Source of the DNA: Coprinellus micaceus | Lineage: Eukaryota; Basidiomycota; Agaricomycetes; Agaricales; Psathyrellaceae | Length of the DNA stretch: 64,000 bases | Assembly (NCBI GenBank): GCA_951394405.1 | Contig: OX596339.1 | Location: 744,001-808,000, forward strand | Direction of reading: 5' to 3' | Shown here: positions 12,599-22,230 of the stretch, one piece after another | How positions within the stretch are numbered: position 1 is the stretch's first letter | Layout of the letters: every line of letters starts with the position of its first letter | Position numbers and translations under genes: made by a program | The notes under the pieces: generated by a model | What the model saw: the letters and a program-made list of their open reading frames with translations, nothing else | The model's database searches: none | Told to the model about the DNA's origin: nothing

Positions 12599-14828
12599 CC
12601 ACCTCAGTCACATGGACTAGCCTACCTCTTAGGTATCAAAAAATTGTTGGATCAGCTACCTAAGGGGTAGGCCTAACTGGATCTGTCCAGCCTGCTCCCG
12701 CCTGGATCCATCCAGCCTCCCCCCTGGTTCTGATCCATTCTGGACCACCTGGATTTGTCCAGAGCCTGGATTAAGCCTGGATTCATCCACCTGGATGCCT
12801 TGCTTGGTAATCTGATGGAGTGTCACATGACAGGTATCTGGGGTCCTGGTTCTGGATTAGATCCAGATACTGGATAGATCCACAGTGCCTGGATGCATCC
12901 AGCCATGACATCATCTGTGCCTGGATATATATTTGGAAGGTGACATCATAGATACCAAAAATAGATATGACATCATGATTGTCAGGAACAGGCACCAGAT
13001 TTGATGGCAGATAGCCTGTCCATCAAATGACATCACAGATCTCAGGAACAGGTACCGGATTTGATGGACAGATTGTGTCCATCAAATGACATCACACTCA
13101 TTTAGATAAGAGCAAACAATACTCGTTGCCTTCTCTCTCTGTCAGTTCTTACCCGATAAGGAAGGTTTGGGTATCATTAGAAAGCGTTGAATCAGGGCTA
13201 TTCATATCTTGTCATGCTCTGCTAACCCATTCAATTCCCACATTACAATTAGGCAAACTACCCAAATAATCTGATATGCCCACTCTGCGAGCTCACTCTT
13301 CACTTGTAATATACAATTTTTGATCCCATTACTTTGTGGGACTTGACTCTGCTAACAAATACTACCAAATACACAGCCCTAGACTTCTCCATTCCTTTTA
13401 AATCAATACCAAAACCCCAAATTGTTCATTGGTCACACAATCATCACAATGATGTCCAACTCACCAATGATCCATGTGCCTCCTGGAGGATGTAAGCCAT
13501 TTGAATGATGCTTAGATACCTTATACACTATAACACAATGTACTTTCACTCCAAACTTGAAAGTAGAAGCACAGAAATGAGATAGGCACATAATTGCATT
13601 GACAACATCAGTATTTNNNNNNNNNNNNNNNNNNNNNNNNNNNNNNNNNNNNNNNNNNNNNNNNNNNNNNNNNNNNNNNNNNNNNNNNNNNNNNNNNNNN
13701 NNNNNNNNNNNNNNNNNNNNNNNNNNNNNNNNNNNNNNNNNNNNNNNNNNNNNNNNNNNNNNNNNNNNNNNNNNNNNNNNNNNNNNNNNNNNNNNNNNNN
13801 NNNNNNNNNNNNNNNNAATCAGGGCTATTCATATCTTGTCATGCTCTGCTAACCCATTCAATTCCCACATTACAATTAGGCAAACTACCCAAATAATCTG
13901 ATATGCCCACTCTGCGAGCTCACTCTTCACTTGTAATATACAATTTTTGATCCCATTACTTTGTGGGACTTGACTCTGCTAACAAATACTACCAAATACA
14001 CAGCCCTAGACTTCTCCATTCCTTTTAAATCAATACCAAAACCCCAAATTGTTCATTGGTCACACAATCATCACAATGATGTCCAACTCACCAATGATCC
14101 ATGTGCCTCCTGGAGGATGTAAGCCATTTGAATGATGCTTAGATACCTTATACACTATAACACAATGTACTTTCACTCCAAACTTGAAAGTAGAAGCACA
14201 GAAATGAGATAGGCACATAATTGCATTGACAACATCAGTATTTATGTCAAATCAGTGCTAAGACAGCTGTGGGAAAGTTGCCTGACAGAGAGAGAAGGCA
14301 ACGAGTATTGTTTGCTCTTATCTAAATGAGTGTGATGTCATTTGATGGACACAATCTGTCCATCAAATCCGGTACCTGTTCCTGAGATCTGTGATGTCAT
14401 TTGATGGACAGGCTATCTGCCATCAAATCTGGTGCCTGTTCCTGACAATCATGATGTCATATCTATTTTTGGTATCTATGATGTCACCTTCCAAATATAT
14501 ATCCAGGCACAGATGATGTCATGGCTGGATGCATCCAGGCACTGTGGATCTATCCAGTATCTGGATCTAATCCAGAACCAGGACCCCAGATACCTGTCAT
14601 GTGACACTCCATCAGATTACCAAGCAAGGCATCCAGGTGGATGAATCCAGGCTTAATCCAGGCTCTGGACAAATCCAGGTGGTCCAGAATGGATCAGAAC
14701 CAGGGGGGAGGCTGGATGGATCCAGGCGGGAGCAGGCTGGACAGATCCAGTTAGGCCTACCCCTTAGGTAGCTGATCCAACAATTTTTTGATACCTAAGA
14801 GGTAGGCTAGTCCATGTGACTGAGGTGG
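12599..14828. mobile_element. non-autonomous foldback DNA transposon with 547-bp terminal inverted repeats
   Basis: The left arm 12599-13145 and right arm 14282-14828 are inverted copies; every segment I compared is identical. The arms start CCACCTCAGTCACATGG. The flanks carry a 5-bp direct duplication CACAT (12594-12598 and 14829-14833), and removing the element restores the copia RNase H frame exactly. The arms contain clustered short motifs (CTGGAT/ATCCAG palindromes outside, AAATGACATCA and ATTTGATGGAC inside), like subterminal transposase-binding repeats. No transposase is encoded, so mobility would depend on another element. The superfamily is uncertain: 5-bp duplications do not fit hAT (8), Mutator (9-10) or CACTA (2-3). 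The real length is about 1.6 kb because the interior is duplicated around an assembly gap. Confidence 0.88.
13190..14243. other. assembly gap flanked by a false duplication
   Basis: A run of 200 N occupies 13617-13816. The 427 bases to its left (13190-13616) are repeated in direct orientation immediately to its right (13817-14243), starting AATCAGGGCTATTC and ending CATCAGTATTT. Two contig ends carrying the same interior of the foldback element appear to have been scaffolded instead of merged. The true sequence probably runs straight from 13616 to 14244. Confidence 0.88.
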
Positions 14829-15014
14829 CACATCGATATAAAGATGCATTGGATTCGGGATGCTATCAAGCGAGGCGACATTACTGTTCACTTTTTATCT
14901 ACTACCGATATGATCGCCGATATATTTACTAAACCTTTACCCAAACCTGCCGTTGAACGTCATCGACTCGCTCTTGGACTCGAGTAAATACAGAGACATT
15001 ACATTGAGGGGGTG

Positions 15015-15351
15015 TGTTGGAAGACAATGCTCATGTCAACTCTATCTCTACAAAGAATACCTCTATTTCGAACATTTTACTTATCTTCTATTGTTCTACA
15101 GAGAACAACAACCACCTTGTATTATTCCTATTATACTCGCACTTATTGTTCTCTTATCTCCACCTTATCTCCATTCACTGCTATTGTTCTCTACTTATGG
15201 AACGTCTATTGTTCTTTCTTATTGTTCCGCATATAGGTTATCTATTGTTCTCCACAGTATATAGTCCACACTGTAAGTGGGTGAGTCCCCATCGAACTCT
15301 CCCCACTTACAGGTGCGTACCTTGTATACTCTACTTACTTTCAATCTAACA
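15015..15351 (+). repeat. copia 3' LTR
   Basis: The LTR begins TGTTGGAAGA directly after the polypurine tract and most likely ends TCTAACA at 15351, giving about 337 bp with the usual TG...CA borders. It contains repeated TATTGTTCT motifs and a short inverted pair around CTGTAAGTGGG / CCCCACTTACAG. The sequence CATCGAACTCTCCCCACTTAC occurs inside the LTR and again across its right border, so the exact end is not certain. No second LTR is present in the window. Confidence 0.75.
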
Positions 15352-15693
15352 TCGAACTCTCCCCACTTACAGTGGGTCATACTTGCATCGTTCTACAGGG
15401 ACATCCCCTCGCACGATGTAGAGGATCTCCGCATACGTCTAGCGCTCCAGAGAAGCACAACCACAACGGAAGCAGGACGACAAGTAGAACGGGAAACATG
15501 GCGGGAAGCGTAAGCCGACCTGGGACCAGAGATTTCGTCGAGAATGCATGGTTGAGCGGTAGTCGGATAGCTGGTGGGTTGATTTGGCGGTCTGGGGTGG
15601 AGCAGGATTCGCTGGATGGTCGGTGCGGGCTCGAGCAGTGCCAGTGTTGGAGCTTCGGGCAGTATACGTCGAGCGGGATAAGACGAGCTACGC

Positions 15694-16305
15694 ATGTCCC
15701 ACGGAGAGCAAAACGAAGGGAAGGAACGGGTGAGGAGCGCCCCGGATGAAGAATGTGAAGGATGTGTGAAGCCAAAGGCAAGAGTGGCACCACCGCAAGC
15801 CGAACGACCGCAGCCCGCCTTCCATGACGATCTCGCGCTGGAGGCGATGGTAAACGACGTCGCACCTCTCGCGGTTCCAGCGCACGCGACACCCCCGGCT
15901 CCGATCGGATACACTGCCAACACCACTCCAGCCATATCATCTTCGCCTCCCAGCACTACTGGATTGGCGTTCGCCAAATATTCCGCTGAGGATTCCAGAA
16001 TCCCGAATATTCAAACACGGCCTGGTTCATCCTCATTTGACGCCGTGCGACCCGACGAGATGGACTTCGCCAGTAACCCTGCATCACGGTCTAGCCCAAA
16101 CCTCGAGCCGTCGTCAGGCGCAGGAAGCTCGAGTACACAAGCACCTCCACTGTCAAGCCCAGCCCGAACCAACTGGCCTTTATCTCCCGCGCGCATCCAT
16201 CAGGCTTCCTCGTCCACCCTGACCGTACCCCGGCTCGTATCTGGGAGAAGCGCAGGATTCAGGCTGGAGGGGGCTGGAGGGAGTCGACATCGACATCGAG
16301 GCTGA
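15694..16305 (+). CDS. possible Ser/Pro-rich ORF, uncertain
   Basis: A 203-codon open frame starts with ATG and stops shortly before NLR1. The product is rich in Ser, Pro and Ala with no recognisable domain, membrane segment or signal peptide. An equally long frame lies on the opposite strand (15977-15393), and the GC-rich composition makes chance frames likely. It might be an exon of a gene disrupted by the copia insertion just upstream. I report it only because nothing else explains this stretch. Confidence 0.22.
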   Translation: MSHGEQNEGKERVRSAPDEECEGCVKPKARVAPPQAERPQPAFHDDLALEAMVNDVAPLAVPAHATPPAPIGYTANTTPAISSSPPSTTGLAFAKYSAEDSRIPNIQTRPGSSSFDAVRPDEMDFASNPASRSSPNLEPSSGAGSSSTQAPPLSSPARTNWPLSPARIHQASSSTLTVPRLVSGRSAGFRLEGAGGSRHRHRG

Positions 16306-16644
16306 AGGTACATAGATTTCCCGACACTCATATCCCCCAAGTAATGCCGATCAGTATCGGCTTGCTCTGGGGGCTGTTCGATGAGAGTCTGTAAAATAGC
16401 CTTCCAACCCCTGAAACAGAGCAAGTACGGTTTTGCAAACGGTCTAGGATTTGCAAATGGCGCTGAGTATATCCTCAGTGACCTCGACGTTTTGGGCCGG
16501 GTTGGAGGTAAGTCTGTTTATAGAGTTTCGTTCCCACCCACAGCTTCTGAAAAGCCCAGCGAGTGTCGAGCGGAATAGAGCCCATCACCTTTTCCCCCTC
16601 TAGCCCTCATGCACCAGTCGCCCTGACCCACCGCAACGTGGGGA
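16306..16644 (+). promoter_or_regulatory. upstream region of NLR1
   Basis: This is non-coding sequence directly before the NLR1 start codon. The last 60 bases (CACC...CTCATGCACC...CCACCGCAACGTGGGGA) resemble the matching position upstream of NLR2, NLR3 and NLR4, where a block containing CTTG-CTC-TGATC-CATG precedes the start. I infer a promoter and 5' UTR; no specific binding site can be named. Confidence 0.35.
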
Positions 16645-19600
16645 ATGTCATCCGGGTCCCATACTGCGCGCCATGGAAAGCGAAACCTGATTTCCACTGT
16701 GTTCAGTAAGCTCCGAAAAGCGCCCAGACCGGACGGGGATGCCTCGACTTCGACACGAGCGTGCACTTTAGCTCTACAGGTGTCAGATCGCCCAGTTAAT
16801 GAGCGATCCACTACATGTGGAGAGGAAACAGGAGCGGTACAGAATTCTCCCTCGACTTTGCCATCCCAAGTAACCGCTATTGAAATCGAAGACCGTTCGA
16901 AGCACCACTACGGCGATACATGTGCGTTCCAGTGAATCCTTTGCTAATCCAGAAGATCTGACCCATTCTCGCAAAGATAACATCACCCAGAATGTACATG
17001 GGACCGCGAACTTTGTTGGTAACGTGGCGAATGCGACGTTTGGGACGAACTCTGGTATGTTTGAAGAACGAGCAAGGTAGCATGGGAAGAATGATCCCGC
17101 TAACGCGAACCACTTTAGTGACCAGCGTCGACTGGGCGTCATTGTCTCCGGGAAATGGTGAGTTGGACAGCATAGCTTGTGGAATGCATCCAAAGCTCAA
17201 GTGTCCCCAGAAGCGATGCTATTGCTATGGGACACCCTCCCTAAACAGCGCGACATTGGTGGGCAAGCGAACGAGTATTTAGAGGGAAGTCGTGAAGACA
17301 CCGTTGAAGAAATCCTGGGGTGGTTCAACGATCTCAAATCGGAGCTCGTTTTCTTCATTCAGGGAGCCGCGGGGCTGGGGAAGTCCACCCTGGCCCGTCA
17401 CCTCACCTATCGCCTTCACGTAATCGGTCAACTGGCCGCATCCGTGTCGCTTAACGCCCTCCCCAGCGACGCCCGCAGTCCAGAGAACGTTGTAAGGATG
17501 GTATCACGGGAGATCGGGAGGACAAACCCCGAAGCCATCCCTGCCATCCTCGAGGCCATCAAGTCATGTCAAGCAGCGCCGTTAGTCGACCAGATTGAGA
17601 CGTTCCTCGTGGGTCCCATACGCTCGCTCCGGCTTTCCCATCCCCTCGCAGTGATTTTCGATGCCGTCGACGAATACGAATCCCACACAGCCCTCATCAA
17701 GGCTCTTTCCTCTCTTTCCTCCACGTCATCCTCTTCAATCAAATTCATTATTCTCGGCCGCTCAGATCCTCGGGATCGGGGGTTTAAAGCTGTTTCGATT
17801 CGCCCCTACGCTCTTCAGCCCGTGTCAACTAGGATCATGGAGCAATTCCTGAGAAATCAACTCGAGGGTGCACACTGGGAGCGCGGGAGACGCCCTGCCC
17901 CATGGCGTATCGCAAAGCTCGCAGAGCTCGCGAACGGGTTGTTCATCTGGGCGACGGTTGTGTGCTCCCTCCTGCAAAAAAGGTTGAGCCGCTTATCCCC
18001 CAACCAAATCCTCGATTCCATTCTCGATGCCCGGCGGACTCTTGGAGACGGCGAGCAACTGGCGACGCTGTATTATCAAGCGATCGTGTTGCTCTTCCCA
18101 GAAGCCGATGACCGGGTCCTGTTTCGGGAGTACCTGACTGCCACGATAGCCCTTGAGGAACCCCTTCCGGTAGACGAGTTTTCAGTACTCGCCAACCTAC
18201 CAACCCGTGCAACCGAAAGCATCCTTACCGAGATCAAGGCCTTGCAGATTAGACAGCCTGGAGAGGGTGCTATGGTTTATCCAGCGGGGAGAATTTTCCA
18301 CCTCTCTCTTTTGGAGTACCTTCACAGCACCTCGACACCGCCACTCGTTGCCTTTCATATCTCGCTGTTCGACTCTCATTCCAAACTCGCTGAGTGCTGT
18401 CTCATGGAGCTCCCACATTTCCTCCCCAGTCCTCACCCTCTCAGCTACCGTCACCTTTCCCCCCGACAACGGTACGCTGTTGTCTACCTCATGACCCACT
18501 TCCACCATGGGACACCGTCGGTTCAGCCAGGTTCCACTGAAGAATGGGAATGCTCGTTGCACTGCACACTCCTGCTACAAACCAGCCCCGAGTTACTGCG
18601 GCAGTGGGCGTATTTATTCGTTGATTTGGTGGAGGCTACACCAGCGACGGAAGAGCGCACTGAAGGCGCCGACAGCCAGGACACTGGAAGTGAGCCTAAG
18701 CATCTCGATGGCGCGGAAAGTCGTGACTACCACGGAGGGGGTGTTGACGAGCAGGGCACTGGAAGCGAGGGCGGGGATGATGAGAACTCCGGAGAGGGGA
18801 GCGTTGACATCGTCGCCACTAGCAACAAGGATGCCCATGAAGAGGGTGGGGATCCTGGCTCCAGGGTGGCACAGCTGCTGTGCGACGTAGCACGGACATT
18901 CGGCGAAGGGTATACACCTCGAACATCATTCCAAATATGTTGCTTGGAGGTAGCCGTCCGGCTCCGGTCCAACAGTGTAGAACTTTGGCACTACCTGGGC
19001 TGGGTCTATTGGGATGTGGTGGAGGGAACTTCGTCCGTCAATGCATGCAATCAGGCAGTTCAGGCTCACCAAAACTCATTGCACGGTTCGAAAGAACGCG
19101 GGGTGCACGATCCTGGACGTTTTTTCAACGGCTTAGCGACCGCACTCGCCCAACGCTTTTACCTAGCTGGGAAGGCCGACGATTTAGATCGGGCGATAGC
19201 ACTTCATCGAATGGGTCTTTCGATGCGTCCCCCTGGCCATGTGAACCGCGCAGTATCCTTGAATAACCTGGCCTCGTCCCTCACTACATACTTAGATGAA
19301 ACAGGCGCTTTCGGAGATGGTATCACAGAAGTGATTGGCTTGCAGAGGGAGGCCTTGAATTTGCTGCCAACGAACGATAAATACCGCGAACGACATCTGC
19401 TCCACCTCGCAGTTTTCCTTCGAGCTCGGTATGAGACAACAGCACACGCAACCGACTTGGACGAGGCCATTCGACTGGGGCGAGAAGCGTTGACACTCTG
19501 CCAACCGAGTCATCCAGATCGCGGCCGGGCTCTCAACAGACTCGCGTGGGATCTCATATTGCAGTACGAAGCTCAAGGCGATAGTCTAGTCCTCGAAGAA

Positions 19601-19960
19601 GCTATTATCCTTGGCAGGGAATCGCTTTCCCTTCGGCCGGCGGGTCATCCCCATCGCTGGGCTACCTTAGGGATGTTAGCGCAAGCCCTTCGCTTTAAAC
19701 CTGGCCACCTTGACGAAGCTCTACAGCTGAGTCGCGAATGTATTTTGCTGATCACAACCACCTTCATTTATCACTGGCAAAGTCTGCAACGCCTCGCCAC
19801 TATCCTCCTTTGCCACTATGAACGCTCAGGTGCACCCGAAGAACTCAACGAAGCTGTATCTGTTTGCGAACAGGCATTATCGCTATGCCCCCCGAACCAT
19901 TTCCGGCGTCCCAGACTCCTCGCCCTGCAGTCTAAGTTGGCTGCGGCACAAGGCTCATGA
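16645..19960 (+). CDS. NLR1: NACHT-TPR STAND receptor, 1050 aa, class a
   Basis: Exons are 16645-16921, 16977-17054, 17119-17157 and 17202-19960; phases close to 1051 codons. The first acceptor (16976, GCAAAG) was chosen because nearer AGs give a stop or a 34-bp intron, while this one restores the 55-bp intron and the YNITQNVHGT sequence seen in the paralogs. Residues 1-131 form a short N-terminal region: basic helix (KRNLISTVFSKLRKA), disordered middle, then a Gly/Asn/Thr-rich segment. The NACHT domain follows: Walker A GAAGLGKST near residues 186-194, Walker B LAVIFDAVDEYES near 280-290, and sensor IILGRSDPR near 312. An acidic, disordered linker spans about 610-685, and the C-terminus (690-1050) is TPR-like (LDEAIRLGREALTLC). 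Such ATPases are cytosolic signalling switches in fungal non-self recognition; that role is inferred. Confidence 0.92.
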
Positions 19961-20160
19961 TCTTCATCCTCAAGTTCATGGTCCCCTACTCTCTGAAATG
20001 CCATACCCCACGGACTACGCTCTTCTATCATCACTCGTGTGTGCCAAGCTATGTAGCTTGCCCCTACTTTGTGTTATCCCATCCATAGCGCGTCTCCGAG
20101 TACATGGTATCATTATCTCTCTCTCTCTACCAGTAGCTCCGGTCACCTTTCGCTAACGCA
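19961..20160 (+). repeat. class-a NLR 3' flank, shared with NLR3 and NLR5
   Basis: The 200 bases after the NLR1 stop match, with moderate divergence, the regions just after NLR3 (42077 back to about 41870) and NLR5 (61454 back to about 61185). Shared landmarks are the ATGCCATACC-CACGGACTACGC, ACTTTGTGTTATCCCATCC, CATGGTATCATTATCTCTCTC and GCTCCGGTCACC segments. NLR2 and NLR4 carry a different 3' flank. This is probably 3' UTR and downstream DNA copied along with the gene. Confidence 0.75.
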
Positions 20161-21559
20161 ATCCTTTTCGGATCTCTGTACCTTGTAATCACTTACCCAT
20201 CATTAGAACCTGGCCATACCTACCCAAGCACCTACACACTTGATGCCTATTCGTACGTTGAATTTACTCAGAGTCTTGAGGTCTATAGCCTATCGACCAA
20301 TGCGCGAGGTTCGCCAGGCCATTGGAATTTGGCTTGGTGCTGATGCTAATGTCCCAGAAAGTGAACTGACGGATATCGGTGTTGTGGCAGGGGCGTAAGG
20401 TGTAGGTGCCAGTCAGCGACTCGTACGACGGAGAGCGGTTTATTGGACACGGGAATCTACGTCACGTTGGGTGAGAAATTATAATTATTCTCATTGCATC
20501 AAGTTCAACTGACTGGAGTGCCGTAGGCTTCAGTTCGAGGTATATTTACTCGGCGAGTTCTTCGTAGGACTCGGAACGGTTCGACCCGCGCAAGGCGATC
20601 ATCTTCTTCAAAGGAGTGAGTGCGTGCGTGTGTAGAACGCTCCTTCTCCAAATGCGGCGTGCGTGCGTAGAACGTTCCGAGACGACGACGTCGATATCCT
20701 ATGTACCTCAGCGCTAAGGAAACGGTCAGGTCGAGGCGCTCGAGGAGGAGGACAGCCGAAGAGAGCCTGCGCCGAGAGAGTGGGTCTCCCGATCGGGTAG
20801 TCGCTGCAGTGAGGGTCGAGCTGCAGGAGGTCCTAATTCGCTTCAGTCTTGGCGTCTTGTTCAGAGTTTGTGGTTCTGGAGGTGGAGCCTCTCGCATTCG
20901 GGGATCGGTACTACTATCCTTTCCGGCTTCAACTGGAATTTGACTACCGCGCCCTACATATCGCAGCGCATTATAGTCTCCGAGTCACAAACAACAACGC
21001 GGGTCGATGGAGTTGACGATAACGGGGGTGGAGGAGGGGGAGCGCATGGAGAACCTGATGTTGAGGAGTTTGCCTTGCGTGTATTTAGCGGAGTCGAGTG
21101 CGATTGAGCGCTTTGAAGGCGCTGGTAACGTCGCTGAGGACTTCCTCGTCGACCTTACCCTAGTGGTGCATGTTGCTTGAAACGGCGACGATCCGGGGAT
21201 GGGTTATGTTGCGGTTTTGACTAGCTTCACTCTACCCGCCCGTCTCCGGCTCCCCACACCCCTTCTACGCTGCATTTCGGCCTGGCGCCCGCACTCAGAC
21301 CATCGAGGCTGTCTCTGCTCGGCAACACCATGTTAACGCGGATCCTCAACCCCCACACTCCCATTTTCTTCCAGCAGAAACTCGCCATCAACAGTCTATC
21401 GCAGAGATCGCTTGGGTGGATGGTTTCACATGGCGGAGTTATTGAAATCGAAACAAGGCCGGGGTGAGCCTCGGATAACGGCGTTTCGAGAGTAGGGGGC
21501 AACGAGAAGGTTAGGAGGGGCACGATTTCAGACGTCATGTTGGAATGTGGCGAGTCCCT
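20161..21559 (+). other. decayed class-a spacer between NLR1 and Maf-E
   Basis: No gene was resolved. Part of it (about 20720-20830) matches, in inverted orientation, 59170-59280 near NLR5: both contain GAGAG/GAAGTG-GTCTCC-GATCGG-TAGTCGC and GTCGAGCTGCAGGAGGTCCT / GTCAACCTCCAGGAGGACTG. This places it as the plus-strand copy of the spacer that lies between NLR5 and Maf-D. It is the most diverged spacer of the array. Confidence 0.5.
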
Positions 21560-22230
21560 TGAACGCGCCGTTCAAGTTTTCGATTTGCAGCACCCCTCGG
21601 CAACCTCCGAGTCGGCGATCAAACGAGGCAGCGATGAATCGTTGGCCCCTATCTTCCCCTCCTCCATCCATACAATCACTGTCCCTTCTACCATCTCACG
21701 TATTTGCTTCTGAAATGACCCTCAACCCGCCCGTACTGGACCCGACCAACGTATCCTTTGACGCCGACCAGCGACGTGTCTCTCAATGCTTACCACCGAC
21801 GTATCGCGTAACTCTCTAACCTTTACTGTAAGACGCTACTCGCCAACCGATTCACACAGCGCGAAATTCTAGATGGCCCCCCGAATCTCGTTACCGCAGC
21901 CGACACGGATTGCCGTGACCCAACCCTCACCAACTGGCGTCACTTACTCCCTTCGACAGGGAGCAGCGGAGTGCGGGAATCAACAGAAGGTAGATCCAGA
22001 GGAACCGAGGACGTCATTGTATTTGGACGGAAACGTGCGTATCTCCCCCTTTTCTCCTCCCTTCTTCAATCCCCACCCCCGTCATATCACCCACACCCGA
22101 CCTCCTTCCCCCATCTACCAGACTCCTCTCCTCGAAGATGCTCACTAACATTCATCGCAGACCTACGAAGTACTCGCCGGCCTCTCCATCACCTCCCCTG
22201 TCCTCCAACGGCCAATATACAAAATCCCTC
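21560..22230 (+). pseudogene. Maf-E: heavily decayed Maf-like pyrophosphatase copy
   Basis: The 5' flank (GTTCAAGTTTTCGATTTGCA..CTCGGCAACC..CGAGTCGGCGATCAA) matches the flank of the intact Maf-A. Next comes an exon-1-like piece (ACCCGCCCGTACTGGA). An exon-3-like piece at about 21865-22035 corresponds to the RENPDDPPDLVIAADT region and ends TTGGACGGAAAC followed by a donor (GTGCGTAT). An exon-4-like piece begins after ATCGCAG at about 22160 (TACGAAGTACTCGCCGGCCTC). Exons 2 and 5 are not recognisable and the AADT motif is changed, so this is an old, dead copy. Homology is by eye and moderate. Confidence 0.6.

Larger units (their letters stand above)
11048..14987 (+). pseudogene. copia pol 3' part: reverse transcriptase and RNase H, split by an insertion
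   Basis: The frame is open from about 11048 to the insertion at 12598 and resumes at 14834-14987, ending in TAA. Visible landmarks in order are: RT entry WELVELPEGRKVVGSRWVF, KARLVAKGYSQ, DVDNAYLNG, KGLYGLKQSGRLWYQKL, the catalytic VFVDDI pair, and the primer-grip region LSQTQYILDML. The RNase H part follows: YSDADHAGCLDTRRSTSG, VSWSAKKQSTVADSSTEAEY and VDNQSALKV. The segment after the insertion carries the typical C-terminal ending with DMIADIFTKPLPKPAVERH. The insertion adds a stop a few codons after its start, removing about the last 50 residues. The product would be the pol polyprotein that copies element RNA into DNA in virus-like particles. Here it cannot be complete because the 5' half is also absent. 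Confidence 0.9.
11048..15351 (+). mobile_element. 5'-truncated Ty1/copia LTR retrotransposon, interrupted
   Basis: The 3' part of a copia element is present: reverse transcriptase and RNase H, a polypurine tract (15005-15014, TGAGGGGGTG) and a 3' LTR starting TGTTGG at 15015. Gag, protease, integrase and the 5' LTR are missing from the window, so the element is truncated or rearranged at its 5' end. A foldback DNA element (12599-14828) is inserted near the end of the RNase H region. The frame has no other stop or frameshift, so the copy is probably young. Confidence 0.9.

Noticed and set aside
12783..12995. Identical 70-codon frames on opposite strands at 12783-12995 and 14432-14644
   Set aside because: They lie in the inverted arms of the foldback element; their identity comes from arm identity, not from coding constraint.
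13599..13901. Open frames running across the N gap
   Set aside because: They consist mostly of unknown bases and are artefacts of the gap.
15393..15977. 195-codon minus-strand frame opposite the 15694-16305 frame
   Set aside because: Both strands are open in GC-rich DNA; the minus frame has no domain, no splice support and a Cys/Ser composition typical of a shadow frame.
16977..17157. RHIM-like or PP amyloid motif in NLR exons 2-3
   Set aside because: The segment is Gly/Asn/Thr-rich but I cannot align it with a published consensus, so I list only the unusual N-terminus and do not claim an amyloid motif.
17661..18890. Long alternative frames inside the NLR exon 4 of each gene, on both strands
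   Set aside because: They overlap the NACHT-TPR frame, which carries all the motifs; they recur in every paralog because the DNA is homologous.
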